Positions 47,780 through 60,765 of a DNA stretch of 64,000 bases are shown here, piece by piece; position 1 is the stretch's first letter; the number at the start of each line of letters is the position of its first letter. The position numbers were made by a program, and so were the translations under genes. A model generated the notes under the pieces. That model made no database searches and was not told the DNA's origin. It saw only the letters and a list, made by a program, of their open reading frames with translations. This stretch comes from Carya illinoinensis (taxonomy: Eukaryota; Streptophyta; Magnoliopsida; Fagales; Juglandaceae): positions 28,873,501-28,937,500 of the forward strand of contig NC_056757.1 of the NCBI RefSeq assembly GCF_018687715.1, given 5' to 3'.

Positions 47780-50190
47780 TCAATTTTCTTGTTCCCACAC
47801 ACCTGAACATAATGGTTTTGTAGAGCGACAGCATCGCACCATTCGTGAATTAGGCATGACTATGCTTTTTTACAATGGTGTCCCAAACATTTTGGGTTGA
47901 ACCTTTTTCACAACAACCTTTTTAATAAACTACCTCCCTTCCACATCCCTAGATCTTAACTCTCCTTTTTCACTACTTTATGATCACTTTATGACTATAC
48001 CTCCTTTTACGTCTTTGACTTTAAATGTTTCCCTTACGTCTTGGATATAAAGTGTAATAAATTTGACCCAAAAAATGTCCATTGCATTTTTATGGGCTAT
48101 AGTGATCGACATTAAGGGTACAAATGCTATCACCCTCCCTCTTATCGAACCTTTATTTCCCGTCGTACTATATTTGATGAATCTATCTTTCACTAGAAAC
48201 AACTTGGGAACCATCATCTTCCCTCCTCCACTTGACCAAATTTTACCAACATTCACAAAATGGTGTTCCACCATTTCCCCTTCAACTAACTCCACAAGTG
48301 GCTTTAGTAGTGTTTCTCCTTTCCAAGTCTCATCATCTCCTAACATTGGTGCCATACCAATTTCGGCTCCCCTACCTACAAATGTGCCATTTACGACCTC
48401 ACCCAGTGGCAATAATACTCATACATCACATGATGATCACCCATAGTCTCCCACATCCTCCTCACAAATCATTACTTCATCCCCCTCAGGTCCCCCCTCT
48501 CCAACACGGCCCCTATTTGCCACTTTTTGGTCACTCATTCTCAAGCTAAGGTTTGCAAACCTAAACTAAATATGCAAATCGTCATATTCTCACCAATCTT
48601 CTCAAAGAGTCCAAAATAGTTCAAACTGCCCTCGACTGTGCAGGTTGGACCCAAGCTATTCGAGATGAATTCCAAGCTCTACAGGAAAATAATACCTAGA
48701 CACCCATTCTAGGGACTCCAAACATGGACGTCATTGGATGCAAATGGGTTTTCAAGACAAAACTTAATGTTAATGGGACTTTGATCGTCTCAAGGCTCAC
48801 CTAATTGTCAAGAGCTTTCATCCAATCATCAAACTTGGCACCATTCACATTGTCCTCAATCTTGCCCTTCACAATAATTAGGACATTCGACAACTCAACA
48901 TTAAGAATGCATTTCTTCATGGTAATCTACAATAATTGGTATTCATGGAACAACTTCCAAGTTTTATCGACTCCTTTATCTCCTCCAATGTTTGTAAATT
49001 AAACAAAGCGTTATACTATCTAAAACAAGCTTGTTTGATAAATTTAACAACTTTCTCATCTCTTGTGGTTTTATTTGCAGTGTTGTTGATCCATCTCTAT
49101 TTATTTTTAACTCTTCCTATGGCATGCTTGTTGTATTGTTATGTGTTGATGATATCCTTTTAACTGGTTTGACTCCATCCCACCTTAGTGGGTTCATTCA
49201 TACCCTTGGAGCACAATTTGCCATGAAAGATTTTGGTTCCATTCATTATTTCCTAGAGATAAAAGTTCGCCACACTACTAATGGCCTTATTTTATCCCAA
49301 TCCAAATATGCACTTGACATCTTAGACCATGCCCAAAAGCAAGACTCTAAGCCTATGGGTACCCCCATGATGTACAAAACAAAAGGCCTTACCAATGATA
49401 TTTCTTTTCCCAACCCTACACATTACAGTAGTATTGTTGATGCACTTCAGCATCTTACCCTCACTCATCTCAATCTAACCTATAGTGTCAATTTTGCCTC
49501 TCAATTTATGCATGTCCCAACCATGGATCATTACAGAATGGTAAACGTATTCTTTACTATTTACATGGTACTATTGATCTTGACATTCATTTTAGCTCTC
49601 AATCTACACTTGATCTTTATGCTTTTTCAATGTCGATTGGGCTAGATGTCCTTAAACAAGGCACTCCACCACCAGATTTCGTATTTTTTTGGGTAGCAAC
49701 TATATTTCTTGGTCGGCTAAAAAACAACACACTATCTCTCTTTCTAGCTCTAAAGCTAAGTATCGTGTCATAGCTCAAGCAGTTGCTAAACTAACTTGGA
49801 TTTCCTTTCTCTTACTTGATCTTAGTGTTCATCTTCCATTTCCACCAATTCTTTTCTACAACAGCCTCAACACACTATATATGATTGTGAACCCAGTTTT
49901 CTATGCTCGTAGCAAGCAAATAGATATCGATTATCACTATGTTCATGAATGCATCACTCTTAGCTTACTTCATACTCGACACGTCCCTGCCACTACAAAA
50001 AAAAATGACTTTTTGTGTTACTTAAATTGAATGCAAAAAATACAAAATAGTTGCCAAAAAAAATTTCGCAACTATTTTGTATTTTTTACATCCAATTTAA
50101 ATGACACAAAAAACTATTTTTCTTATGGTGTGGCTCTTTACAACTTGTGGATATCGTCACCAAATCTCTTGACCTTTTCGCGCTTCACTC
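47780..50190 (+). pseudogene. copia pol remnant (integrase end, RT, RNase H)
   Basis: About 47795-47910 reads as the end of the integrase core ('HTPEHNGFVERQHRTIRELG', 'VPNIFWVEPF'). About 48050-48210 has the post-integrase 'CIFMGYSD-H-GYKC' pattern. Reverse transcriptase runs from about 48610 ('WTQAIRDEFQALQENNT', 'CKWVFKTKLNVNG') to 49645, with the active-site block 'LLCVDDILLTG' and 'MKDFGSIHYFLEIKV'. RNase H is at 49640-50000 ('SWSAKKQHTISLSSSKAKYR') and is split from 'LQLVDIVTKSL' (after 50131) by a mini CACTA-like insertion. Many stops and frameshifts; gag and protease absent. Confidence 0.85.
49991..50130. mobile_element. 140-bp CACTA-like foldback MITE
   Basis: Starts CACTACAAAAAA and ends TTTTTCTTATGGTG; the arms pair over most of their length (for example 'ACAAAATAGTTGC' against 'GCAACTATTTTGT'). 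It interrupts the copia RNase H tail. Flanks TGC and TGG could be a 3-bp duplication with one change. CACTA termini and a 3-bp site fit the CACTA superfamily. Confidence 0.7.
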
Positions 50191-50315
50191 CTTGCAATCC
50201 AAATTTGACCCTATTACCTCGGCTCAACTTGTTTGTTTTTTATTTTAGGGGGGGGGGGGGGGGGGGGGAATTTGGCCCTATTACCACGGCTCAACTTGTA
50301 TTTTTTTTTTTTTTT
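50190..50315 (+). repeat. tandem duplication with G run before the copia 3' LTR
   Basis: 'ACCCTATTACCTCGGCTCAA' and 'GCCCTATTACCACGGCTCAA' are copies of one unit. The first is followed by 21 G (50248-50268), the second by a T run and the LTR start with 11 G (50323-50333). Confidence 0.8.
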
Positions 50316-50609
50316 TGTTGGAGGGGGGGGGGGAGTATTGACGATACCTCCACGTCTGAGAAGGCAACCAAATCACACCCAACGTTACCTAAGTATCTAT
50401 GGAAACTACCGACGTAGCCTCGACTCCTTTCCATTTTTACTTGTTTTGAATCCCAAATCACATCCCATATATTTCTCTCCTATGTAACGCACGGTACATA
50501 ACGCAGTAAATATCAATCATACTGTAAACCACATAAGTATATATATAAATATACACAAATGTATAATAGACCTTTTTCACAAACACCCCATGTGCGTTTG
50601 TCTTTAGCA
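50316..50609 (+). repeat. copia 3' LTR
   Basis: Begins TGTTGGAGGG and ends GTTTGTCTTTAGCA. It pairs with the 5' LTR at 41683-41962 plus 47655-47687, with clear divergence and small indels. Confidence 0.8.
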
Positions 50610-50860
50610 TGGCGATAACGAATTAATTGTAATGGGAATATTGATGCTGTATAACATTGACCATTGGATTTATTATGACATATTAATTTCTTCCAATATT
50701 AAGTGTGAAAGTACTTTTTCAACAGGATTTTTGACTTTTTCAACAGGAGCATAGTGGGATTCGACGCCAATGGCTATGAAGTAGCTAGCTTTAGACATAT
50801 GCTTATGTAATGCACATCATCTCAATTCTCAAACAAAATAACCCCAAAAAACATTAAATT

Positions 50861-50980
50861 ATTTTATATAATATATTAAATTTAATTTATAATAATAACA
50901 ATAATAATTTTATAACCTAACATATCACGTTGAATTATATATTTTAGTTTGTAAATTTATTTTTATGTGATTTCTTTATA
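50861..50980. repeat. short palindromic repeat, family P1, copy 4
   Basis: Diverged copy of the repeat at 36421-36540, sharing 'TTTGTAAATTTATTTTTAT' at its right arm and a central 'ATAACCTAACATATCAC'. Confidence 0.5.
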
Positions 50981-51074
50981 ATTAATGTGCAATCTCATAA
51001 GAGTAGTATATTGTATAATCTTTTTCATTTTTAAATTAATTAAATTCAGAAAAATTAAAAGAGTTTTACTACAT

Positions 51075-51235
51075 ACAAATAAAGTCGCATACTAATCTGC
51101 ATACCAATACTGATTCTTTCATAATCAAAATTTAAATTAGCACTGCTTTCAATAAAATCTACTTTTTGACCAATCATATTAGATTAGTATACATATTAAT
51201 GTGCAGTTGTATTTATAACTAGATTTTTTTAAATT
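51075..51235. repeat. short inverted repeat, family P2, copy 2
   Basis: Left 'AAAGTCGCATACTAATCTGC' and right 'ATTAGTATACATATTAATGTG' blocks are mutually inverted. 'CAAAATTTAAATTAGCA' matches the inverse of the core of 37985-38125. Confidence 0.5.
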
Positions 51236-54200
51236 AAAATGACTCTCAATATATACATCATTAGAAACATCACCGCATGCTTCATGAATCAATATTTTAA
51301 TAATAATAATAATAACTTCCAACTACCAGTCTAACTGTCTCTCAAAGTGCTACTAATAATAGTAGTCAACTGTCGATCATGGTCAAATGGGTTAATTCTA
51401 ATCTAAGACATCACTAGTGTCCACTTTTTATTTTCTTAGGAGTGCTAGAGTTGTAGACTCCATCGTAATTAATTAATTAATTAATGCCCTTTTAATGAAA
51501 TACAAAATGCCTTTTCGAGTATCAAAGGGACGTCCTAATGATAGGTTGCCAAAATGGTTTTCAGATGATCGTGAAGCAAACTCTATGAACCCTTAATATT
51601 TTATCTTAATGAAAGGAGATAAGACATAATGCGTATGTATAGCTGTAAATTACTAAAGAAAGAGAATGAGATCAAACATGATATATGAAAGATGTATATG
51701 GTGGTGCGTGGCGGCCGCAAGATGATTAGGTGATGGTTTGGTGGTAATGAACACACTAAATGGGTGAGCGAGTTAAGTCCTGATCAATTCTCACTATCTA
51801 ATTCTACTCTTTACTTATTTAATTATTTTTTTCAAGTTTATTTGGGATAATAAATTAATTTAAATCCAAGCAATCAAAACAAGCTTATTTTGTGATAATT
51901 TCTATAAAAGATCCATCTCCATCTTTCTTTTACAATCAAAACTTGATAACTACGCAATTAATTAAAGATCACACTTAGATTTTACTCAATTTTCATATGA
52001 ATCACGTGTAAGTTCTATGAATGAGTGGGAATAATTTATCACAAGCATGCACCAACATTAATAAAATACAAGAGAGAATATGATTAGATCCATTCACAAT
52101 GGCCTATCAACCAACCCATCTCATGTGGAATATTGGTCCATGCATTTGGTGTCACCTAACTAATTAAGTAACTAACAGCTAACTAACAACTTGTATAAAC
52201 TGTTTGCTTGGAACTCACGGCGGAAGCCATTGCCGACATGAAAATCGTGCTTAAAAAGTCTAAATAATAAAACCATGCAACCCCAATTTTCAAGTTGAGA
52301 GAGTTTTCGATCTATGCTTGTAATTATTGTTCTTCAAAAGCAAAAAAACTTAAGAATCTGACCAACAACTGTAGCATCCATCAACACCAACACGCATGTC
52401 ATGACATGTCGATCGATCCTTTGTATATATTTCTTTTTGAAGCAGCAGTTTTCACCCATCTGTGCCAATATATTTCTTTCTTTCATGCAGCATGTGATCA
52501 GCCAATTGGATGTCATTGATTAGGATTTCGTACCACAGTGCTGCGCATTAATCTAAAGCAGCTTAGACTGGACCCAGAAATAGTTGCTTTGCTTCTTAAT
52601 AACATCAAAAACCGCTGTCATTTTCTGTCAATTTTGATGTAAGCTGCTAGCCTCTGTAAAGGGGTTGACGCGGACCTCAGGGCACCAAACTAATTGAAAG
52701 GTCGGTCGACGGACGGACATGGTTTACACGTTTGCATGCATATCCTCAATATCTTACCCCATCCATTTCTGCCAGGTTTGATTGTCGTGACAGATTGCCA
52801 AATTAATTCTCGTGATCCTGTGCCGGTACTAGACATTAGTACTCTCTTAAAGAAACAATAATGCTTCTGTCATGCATGGCAGGTCGAAAGAAAGACTCTA
52901 TATTAAGGCTCTTATCGTATTGAATGAAAGAATTCACTTTTGTACGTAAGTGTCTATACTTCGCATTGGCTTTATTGATTGATTGTATTAAAGTAATCAT
53001 TTTTATTGGATGTGTTGAGAAACACTGAAAGTGAAGACTCATGATATATAGAAATCAATCAAGAAAAGCACTACGTACAGACAATGGCTAAAGCAAGGAG
53101 AGAAACATGAAGTAATGGTTGTGTTGATCAATCATGAGAGAAACTACTGATCAAGACTTACAAAATTCTTTCCTTGGAAAAGCAGGAAAAAAAAAAAAAA
53201 AAAAAGGTGCATGTATTGTAGCCCTGCAAATAGGTTGACTAAGGGTCTTACACTTAAGATACTGAAGCTGTACGCATCTTCAGTTGATCTTCTTGCCTGA
53301 GGACGTGCTATGAATTGCAAGGATAGAAATTTCAGTTTTAGAGGTAGTTGGTTGATAATTGTGGTTGTACCAGTCTCCAAGTAGGAAAATATCTATGTAT
53401 AGAGCCTTGTTATGGTTGTGACGGTCTGGTTTGATGAATCGACCCAACAAGGATCCATTGCAATTTTTTTTATGAATTTTCAACGAAGCTTTTGACCCAT
53501 TTGGGCTCTTAAACCTCTCTGTGGTCGTCACACTGTAATACACACCTAAGGATTGTATGAACAATCTCACTTCAAGGGTGAGAACCTCTATAATAAGAGA
53601 GAGGGAGAAGAAGAACTATTAGTTTTGGACAAAAACCAACAGTACGCTCCCCACATCCATACGTAGGAATTTCCTAATAGAAGGCTTCACATATACTGGG
53701 CCTCGTGGGCCCTGGCTTGAACAACTAACATAAGCATAATAAGAAAAATAAAGGTCCATTACATCAGTGATATACTTGGGCCTAAGCCCATGTCACTAAC
53801 TAAAATAAACTCGGTTCGTACTGATCCAATGCAGCAGTCTCTCAATCTGGCCCCTACCGTTCGTGACAGTATGAAGCCTCCGAACCCAAGGCCACTTGGA
53901 CCATTACACACTGTATCTTTGATTATCATATGAATAAAATTATTTAAGCTCTGTAGATATAAGTACATTGCCGAACCATGTCAATGTTCTGTAATTTTCC
54001 ACTTTTTGCTTTCCTAACATAAAGTTATATGTCTCTCAAACTCTGTTGAAGATAATAAGTTCTATGTCGTGAGAGGTGGACTCAAATTCTCATACACCAT
54101 CAAATAAAGTCCCTGGTAATCAAAGGTCCTTCCCACTTATTCATCTATGGAATTACAAAGGAAATTTGCAACTGACATGTGATAATATTTTTCAAAGTCG

Positions 54201-55218
54201 AGCCTTCACTCATGGTTCTACATATATGGTAGCAAATCGAGATTTCTTTTTTCTGGCTTCTGATGGCAAGAAACAGTCTGGATAAATTAGGCCACCTTCT
54301 ATTTTCTTGGTTTTTCCTTTGATTGTATGGCTTCCGAGCAGAGTTGGTCATTACAGAAGTAGATGTTATCATGAAGATACCGCGCAATAGAGACAGAGCT
54401 TATCCAAAGAACGAGGCCCCAGCCTATGTCGACCATGCAGATGAGTTTGGTGATCAGCGAGTCTCTATAATTAAATCGTCCCGTAATGGGAATAATACGA
54501 CATGTTGCAATGAGATTTAGATTAGAAAAAGCTCACTCCTGTCAGGGAAAAAAGAAACCCTGGGGAGAGATAAATCAGAAAATTTTTTAAGCACGTGAGA
54601 CGGGGAAGATAATGTAAGCAACATGGGATTAGGCATTGTTCATTAGTAGTGCATAAGCACTTGTACCATAACATTGTAAACTGGACAGACTCTTTAAGGC
54701 AACAAGACCTCAGAATAAAAACTCAAGACAACACTATGAATTGGCAAAATCCGCAATCACTAGAAAGGAGGATATCAACATTTCTCGTCTGGATTTCATG
54801 TCAAGAAGTTTCAAGAACTCGTTTGGAGGCGTTAGTCATATGAGCTGAACAAGTACTTTGGATCGCAGTTCACATTAATAGCACAACAGATGCTCACCAA
54901 AGAAAACGTACATAAACCTTTTCCACCCCAAAATATTGCTAGTCTTTGCAAGGTTGTGTAAACATTTGAGAAGCTTTGCCAAAACAATTGCCAAAAATAA
55001 ACCAAAAGAAGATGAAGTATCGACCTTCAAACCTTTCAGCAGGCAGATGCACATGTAGTCATAGATTCCATGAAGCGTTCCAAAACAATTTCTGGTTGGA
55101 AAAATAATTGAATTTTCCTATGAGACAGGAAAGAAGTGTAGTAGAAAGAAATATTAAGTGAAAATATCATATACCAAAAAAGTGGTACGTGAAGAGACTA
55201 GGAGTAGCAGAAATTACT
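51236..55218. other. intergenic; no gene recognised
   Basis: Includes a (TAAT)n run at 51467-51484, an A run at 53188-53206, and at about 53400-53900 a GC-richer stretch ('GGGCCTCGTGGGCCCTGG') that looks like a repeat or LTR remnant without visible ends. The part just left of 55219 should be the TSNAX 3' UTR. Confidence 0.45.
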
Positions 55219-58200
55219 TCACAGTTCATTATCAGGCATGTCCAACAAGAATGAACTTGAGTCAATGGATCCAGTGAGTGGAATGTACTCCGATCCTCTC
55301 ACATGAACACTAAAGCAAGCTACAAAAACAATGCAGATTAAATCAGAAAATCAGTAAAGTGTGAGTTTTATTTATTAGAGAAACTGTGATCAATTAATTA
55401 CACATGCAAAAATTTAAAGCTGACATGATAACTTTTCTGAACAAAATAGTGTATCAAAACTTCTGAAATGTTGTTAACCATTCACCAAATTCCCATAATG
55501 CAAATTCATAGATAGACTATTAAAATTAATGAGGAAAAAAAAGGAATTGAGACAAAGGAACATAATTGACTTCAGTCATTTCTTGTCAACGGTCTAAAGT
55601 CTTAGGTTCAGTCCTCTTGTTCACCCATAAAAAAGAATCATGCTAATCTTTTCTAATTTAGATGAGATAAAGACAACTGCTAGTCTGCCTTAACGCCCAA
55701 AATACAAGATTCCCAGAGCTTTCATTTAACCCTCTAATGTGAAACATAAGTTGCAATTTTCCCTGTAGTTAACAGTTAACCATTAAGATGGATGAAAAAT
55801 AGGTTATGCAGCCAGATCTTAAAGGATGAGACAAATTGTAAAATGAGTAGAGGTTTGACGGGTAAAGTGACAACTTTTTTTCTTATATAGGTAAAAGTAA
55901 GTAAAGTGAAAACTTTGATAGTTTTATGATCATATTACAAAATAATTGGCAGCTAGAATAGCTAAAGTGTAAGTTTTCCAATTTTTTTAAGAGTAGAAAG
56001 ATCAATATGGTCAGTTTCCCAAAACTACACGGAGTATATGCATGTCTTAAAGATTTAATTAAATATTTATTATCATCATCTAGGTCTGGCTCACTAGAAC
56101 TACTCTAGAGGATGACTAACATGATTTCATTCATATGAAATAAACTTGGTCATGCTTTTAACTCTGAACAGGAAATTTGTCAGCCAATACCATTCTCTAT
56201 TTTGATTACGCTTTGGAGCATTGTATCCATCTTTGTCTTCATATCAGAACTATCATCCATATGTGGAACAAGAAGAGTAAGCTCCCTGTAGATATCACGT
56301 GCAAACCTGCATATCTTCTCAGCAAACTCAAGTTCACCTTCTGATATTCTACCAATAGCCAACCGCATCAGCTCTCCAGTCAAGTCTGCAAGCTGTACAA
56401 GAACATTGAGCGCCACTTTTGCAGAAAGAAAAAGAAAAAGGACGAATATAGAAAAAATATATATATAAGTGCAATCTTTTGATTGTTAACCATGTTAGTT
56501 TACTTATTCAGAAATCAAATAAATAAATCAACTTGACCCCATAATTTATCTCAAGAGACTGATTACATCTACAAAGAATACATAATACTGGATCTCTACA
56601 TATGTCCCATTGTGGCAGAGATGTCTCATTCAGAGACAGAATCTTTCCTTTTTATTAATACTGGAATAGGCATAGCCCAAGTACACAGGAAGTATACAAG
56701 AGAATTTTGGCTGCCAGCAGTTAAAGATTAAATTCAGACAAGAACTATCATCAGCCTCTGATTTACTAAACAAAATATAGTTAAAATAGCATAACATAAA
56801 TGGCATTACCCCCAAGATATAGTCAAGAACATTAATCTGCAATGGCTCAAAAGATGGATCACTAAGTGGCAATAAAGTTGCATTTATCTCATCAAGATTC
56901 AAAAGAGTCCCAGTTTTGCAGAATTTACAAAATGTTGCAGCTTCAACATATTCTTGTACCTGCAACCAGCCATGCATAAAGGAGTCAAATGGCCATATAT
57001 TTCGGGCCTTTAAAGGTTAGGAGATGAAAGGCTACCCCAGGTGTGTATGCTCGTCTTAGCTTCCAAAAATCAGTCCCTTGTAGTTCTCTCACTAGTCGAG
57101 ACATATATTGCCCTGTCACAGATGCCAAATCCTTTTCTGCCTTCTCCAAAACTTCTTCTCTGTTGTGCTTACCAACCCTGTTCAATATAAAAGCTGGTGT
57201 GAGCATTCAACCAAGCATAGAGATTGTTCAACACAACGGCTTTTAATTCTATCCCCGCCCTTGACATGATTGTCAAAGGATTCAGCCTTACATTCTTGCA
57301 AAATATATTACATCAAACTTAAAGGGACCATCCTCGACACCTCACCATGACCACCATTAGGTAGTTGCCAGCATGCCAACAACACCACCACTTGTTGGGG
57401 GGCATAACCCATTCAAACCCAAAAGAGTTAGATGCTGCCGTCCATAAGCTCCTAGCCAACTCGATATGCAGCATGAGATTATATGCGTTTTCCCTATTTT
57501 GCATTTTTCTTGCACATAAAACACTACTCTAAGCTAAAAGATAACTCTTTCTCAAGTTATCTATCGTTCAAATCTTTCCTGACAAAGCACTCCAAAATAA
57601 TCTACCCCTGATGAAGTAGTCCAAAAAACCTACCCCTGAGGAGCCAGCTGGAGGGATCAGCACATTGAAATAGGATTTGACCTTGACGATCTGCCTCTTG
57701 GATGGTATCCAACATTTTTGTTTATCAGTAAATGAATACAGTTTCATGGATGGCGTCCAACATTTTTATTCTTTTCTGTCACTTCTCCATCCAACATGTT
57801 GTTTGAATGTTATCATGTAAGAGTTATTTCTTGTACTCGTAGAACTCTCTCATTGTTATATTCTATGTTCTGCTTCTTCACTGAGTAAATACATACTCTA
57901 AGAAACAAATTGTAAGTACAAGCCACACCCATAAAAAGTAAGAAGTAAAACAACAGATCCCTTTATTTCCCAGGCTAAACAATACAATCAATATGTAGTG
58001 TCAATTCCAAGGAAAAGCAAGCATACAAGTAATCAATCGGAATAGGTATCGCAAAGAAATTAGGATTTAAAAACATGTAACATGAGGGAAAAGTAATTAG
58101 CATTAAAACAACCCCCTCCCAAACACAAAAAACAATAAATAAAAAATGTAAATAGAATTGAGGGAAGAAAGGCATTGAGTCATTACCTGTGCACTTGAAA

Positions 58201-59482
58201 TATGACCTTTTTGCTGTTAATGGTGACATCACGACTTGCTTTCACCACTCTTTCACGTTTGTCATTCTACAAACAGAATTTGGTTTCATTGGATAACATA
58301 GGCGGGCAGTACCAATAAATGAATGGAAATATTTAGCAAACCACATGATCCTAATAATTTCTATCACGCAGGACTCTACAATGTATAAACAGTTTGCAAA
58401 ATGTATCCATGATGACATGTTGTATAAAAAGTTTTCATCAAACATCCCATTAAAGCAAAAACTTAATCCTTTTTTCAAATTATAGAAAGTACATCTACTG
58501 GAAACCAAAATCTGCCATGAGAAGACAACAGGTGAACTGACAGACTTTTTTGTTCAAAGCACTAAACCAAGATCTTTGAAAAATCTCGGCAACCAAGGAT
58601 GAAAGAAAAAACTCAATCATTGTAAGGATAAATGGGGAAATAGAAAAGACTGGCAAGAAGGCAATGCAATATAAAACGGCCTGCTAACTCGTAGCATGTT
58701 ATGGAAACTATTTATAACCAAGCGGTAACCCAACATACCCCTCCCTTCCTCAATCAAAGACAGTGCCCCGGGCCCTTTGGCAACTTTAACAACAATAATG
58801 AGATACAAGTTCAACCACGGCCACCACTACACTTCGCAATCAAACCTAACGGCATAAAAGCCTTAGACCACTTCAGGCAGAACAATTGAACCCATATTTC
58901 TGTAACCGAAAAATTGTTCCTTCCAAGCAACAACCCTGCATTTCAATTGAGCATGCTACACTAACAACGACAGTGAGGGCTTCCAACTCCTAACGTCCGA
59001 CTACTTTTAACGGGAAAAATTCTTCCGCAAAGAATTTAAAAAAATAATGGGGATCACTTTCGCTAGGTCAAGTTTGATGTTTAATGCATTCATGAGCAAC
59101 ATCAGCAACCGGAAAAGAGCTATGAGACTGTCAGTAAAAGTAGCGATTGAAAGATTCTTGAATACTGAAATCGAGGTAGGGAAAGGAGGGGAACGAGATA
59201 AAAAGCGGAACTACCAGGTCATTGAGGTATTCAGCGTATCTGCCGAAAGCATCTTTCATGGAGGATTCAGAGGTCATTGTCCTCGCTCTTTTCGCCGAGC
59301 CCTGCAATGAACAAGTCCCTGAAACTGTAGCCGAGTAAGTGAAGAGTATCGATATTGCGCTGTCAATTAAAATACGGAACAGAGGATATCTGCGAAGGGT
59401 TTCTGCAAGCCGAGTTTCAAAAGGCAGAATATAGGGGAGAGAGAGAGATACATGAATGGACGCGGTGGGGTTTGGCGGCCAT
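55219..59482 (-). CDS. TSNAX: translin-associated factor X (TSNAX / translin family protein)
   Basis: Coding exons, 5' to 3': 59482-59452, 59324-59215, 58266-58187, 57177-57036, 56959-56810, 56392-56191, 55319-55219. Total 816 nt, 271 residues, near the family length. The translin fold is clear: 'SSMKDAFGRYAEYLNDL', 'SRDVTINSKKVIFQVHR', 'LQGTDFWKLRRAYTPGVQEY', 'INVLDYILGLADLTGELMR', 'MLQSVIKIENACFSVHVRGS'. In other organisms TRAX pairs with translin in the C3PO complex, where conserved acidic residues cut RNA; the acidic helix 'DLTGELMR' is kept here. The start comes from a 31-nt first exon (MAAKPHRVHS) whose donor and acceptor are in phase. An alternative start is the ATG at 59277, giving 245 residues. 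Intron 3 (58186-57178) contains a LINE scrap. Confidence 0.93.
57310..57610 (-). pseudogene. LINE zf-RVT fragment in TSNAX intron 3
   Basis: On the minus strand the sequence reads 'FWRALSGKI-TIDNLRK', a short gap, then 'ENAYNLMLHIELARSLW' and 'FGFEWVMPP', ending near 'CCWHAG'. This is the plant L1 zinc-binding domain downstream of reverse transcriptase. Stops are present. The fragment lies in the same orientation as the host gene and wholly inside the intron. Confidence 0.75.
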
Positions 59483-60093
59483 GAGAGAAATCCGGTGGAG
59501 TACGGAGGAGTGGAACATATGTCGCTCCGGGACACTGCTGAACTGAACTGAGCGCCTTCTCGACCCTCGGGTAGTATTTACGTTTGGGTATCGAGCGTAC
59601 ATAAGGTGATGATATTTCGTAATTATTCGTTACCATTTATTAGTTTATTATTATTTTTTAATTACTTTTTAATACTATTTACTATTTTTTTCCTATATTT
59701 TATTACCTTTTATTATTTTATTATTATTTTTCACATATTTTTCTCAACACTTCTTACTACTTAAACCTAATGAAATTTTTCATCCTATCTTTCAAAATAT
59801 TTCATTAAAATTTATTTTTTTAAATTTTATATATTGGTTTTTACAAAATATTATATATCAGTTTATCTATTTTTTCTTTATATTATTTAAATATTATATT
59901 TTTTTTAATACTCTTCTTCCAATAGAAAATTAACAAAAAGAGAGAGAAACTAATTTAAAATATTTACAATGATGGATAGTTCTCTCTACATCTAGTGAGT
60001 TCATGTAGAAAAATATAAAATAAAGAATGGAATACAAAATCCATTATAATACACTTTTGAGAGAATTTCTTTATTTGTATTATAGAGCATCTA
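59483..60093. other. TSNAX upstream region, AT-rich
   Basis: The region upstream of the TSNAX start. 59483-59600 should contain the 5' UTR and core promoter; beyond that the sequence is AT-rich with no gene seen. Confidence 0.4.
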
Positions 60094-60765
60094 TTAGAGC
60101 ATCCACATTGGTTTCTTTAAATTGCTTTTCATCTTTAAATTTAACTCATTTTATCAAAAGTTGACCCACATTGAATTAGCCAAACCATTTTCATCCCAAA
60201 TATGAGTTACAGTAATTTCATCTTTTTCTTTAAATATGAAAAATTCTATAGTAAGTCTATATCAATTATTTATTAATTTCATCTTTTTCTCTTATATTAT
60301 TTTGTTATATTTTGCGATTATAGATGTGACATTTTTATAGATTGTGTATATGGAATTTTTATTTACATATGAGATTTTATCATCTATGTATATATGAGAT
60401 TATTATATTATATTGTGAGATCTTTATGGATTGTACATATGAAATTTTAATTTACATATGAGATTTTATCATCTATGTATATATAAGATTATTATATTAT
60501 AGATTGTTGGATTGTGAAAATGAAAATGAATATGATTGTCGGAGGTTATTGAAGATTAGGAAAATAAAATAAAAAAGTAATTAAAAAATATAAATCTTTT
60601 AAAGAAATATAAATAATAAAAAATAATAATATTTTATTATTATAGAGAATGCGATGGATGATCCAATATAGATTTTAAGTGTTGAGTGATTAGATAAAAG
60701 TTAAAAAATTACATACTCTTTAAATTTTGAAGATTAGAATAGCTAATCCAATGTCAATGCTCTTA
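60094..60765. mobile_element. Tourist-like MITE, 666 bp, with TTA duplication
   Basis: The element proper is 60097-60762, flanked by TTA (60094-60096 and 60763-60765). Terminal repeats are GAGCATCCACATTGG and, inverted from the right, GAGCATTGACATTGG. The interior holds a tandem duplication with an 89-bp period ('ATTTACATATGAGATTTTAT' at 60361 and 60450). Ends resemble the MITE at 21794-22262. Confidence 0.85.

Larger units (their letters stand above)
41683..50609 (+). mobile_element. Ty1/copia retrotransposon, internally deleted, with LINE-C in its 5' LTR
   Basis: The two LTRs (41683-47687 with LINE-C removed, about 313 bp; 50316-50609, 294 bp) match through 'CTCCTTTCCATTTTTACTTG', 'GAATCCCAAATCACATCCCA', 'ATACTGTAAACCA' and 'CACAAACACC'. 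The internal part (47688-50315) starts at once in the integrase C-terminal region, so gag, protease and most of integrase are deleted. Reverse transcriptase and RNase H pieces follow in copia order. The left LTR end is diverged, and no clear 5-bp duplication is visible. Confidence 0.82.

Noticed and set aside
59131..59535. Extension of TSNAX upstream to 59535 as one exon
   Set aside because: The frame begins with GTG and has no ATG before 59277; the spliced 31-nt exon explains the N-terminus better.
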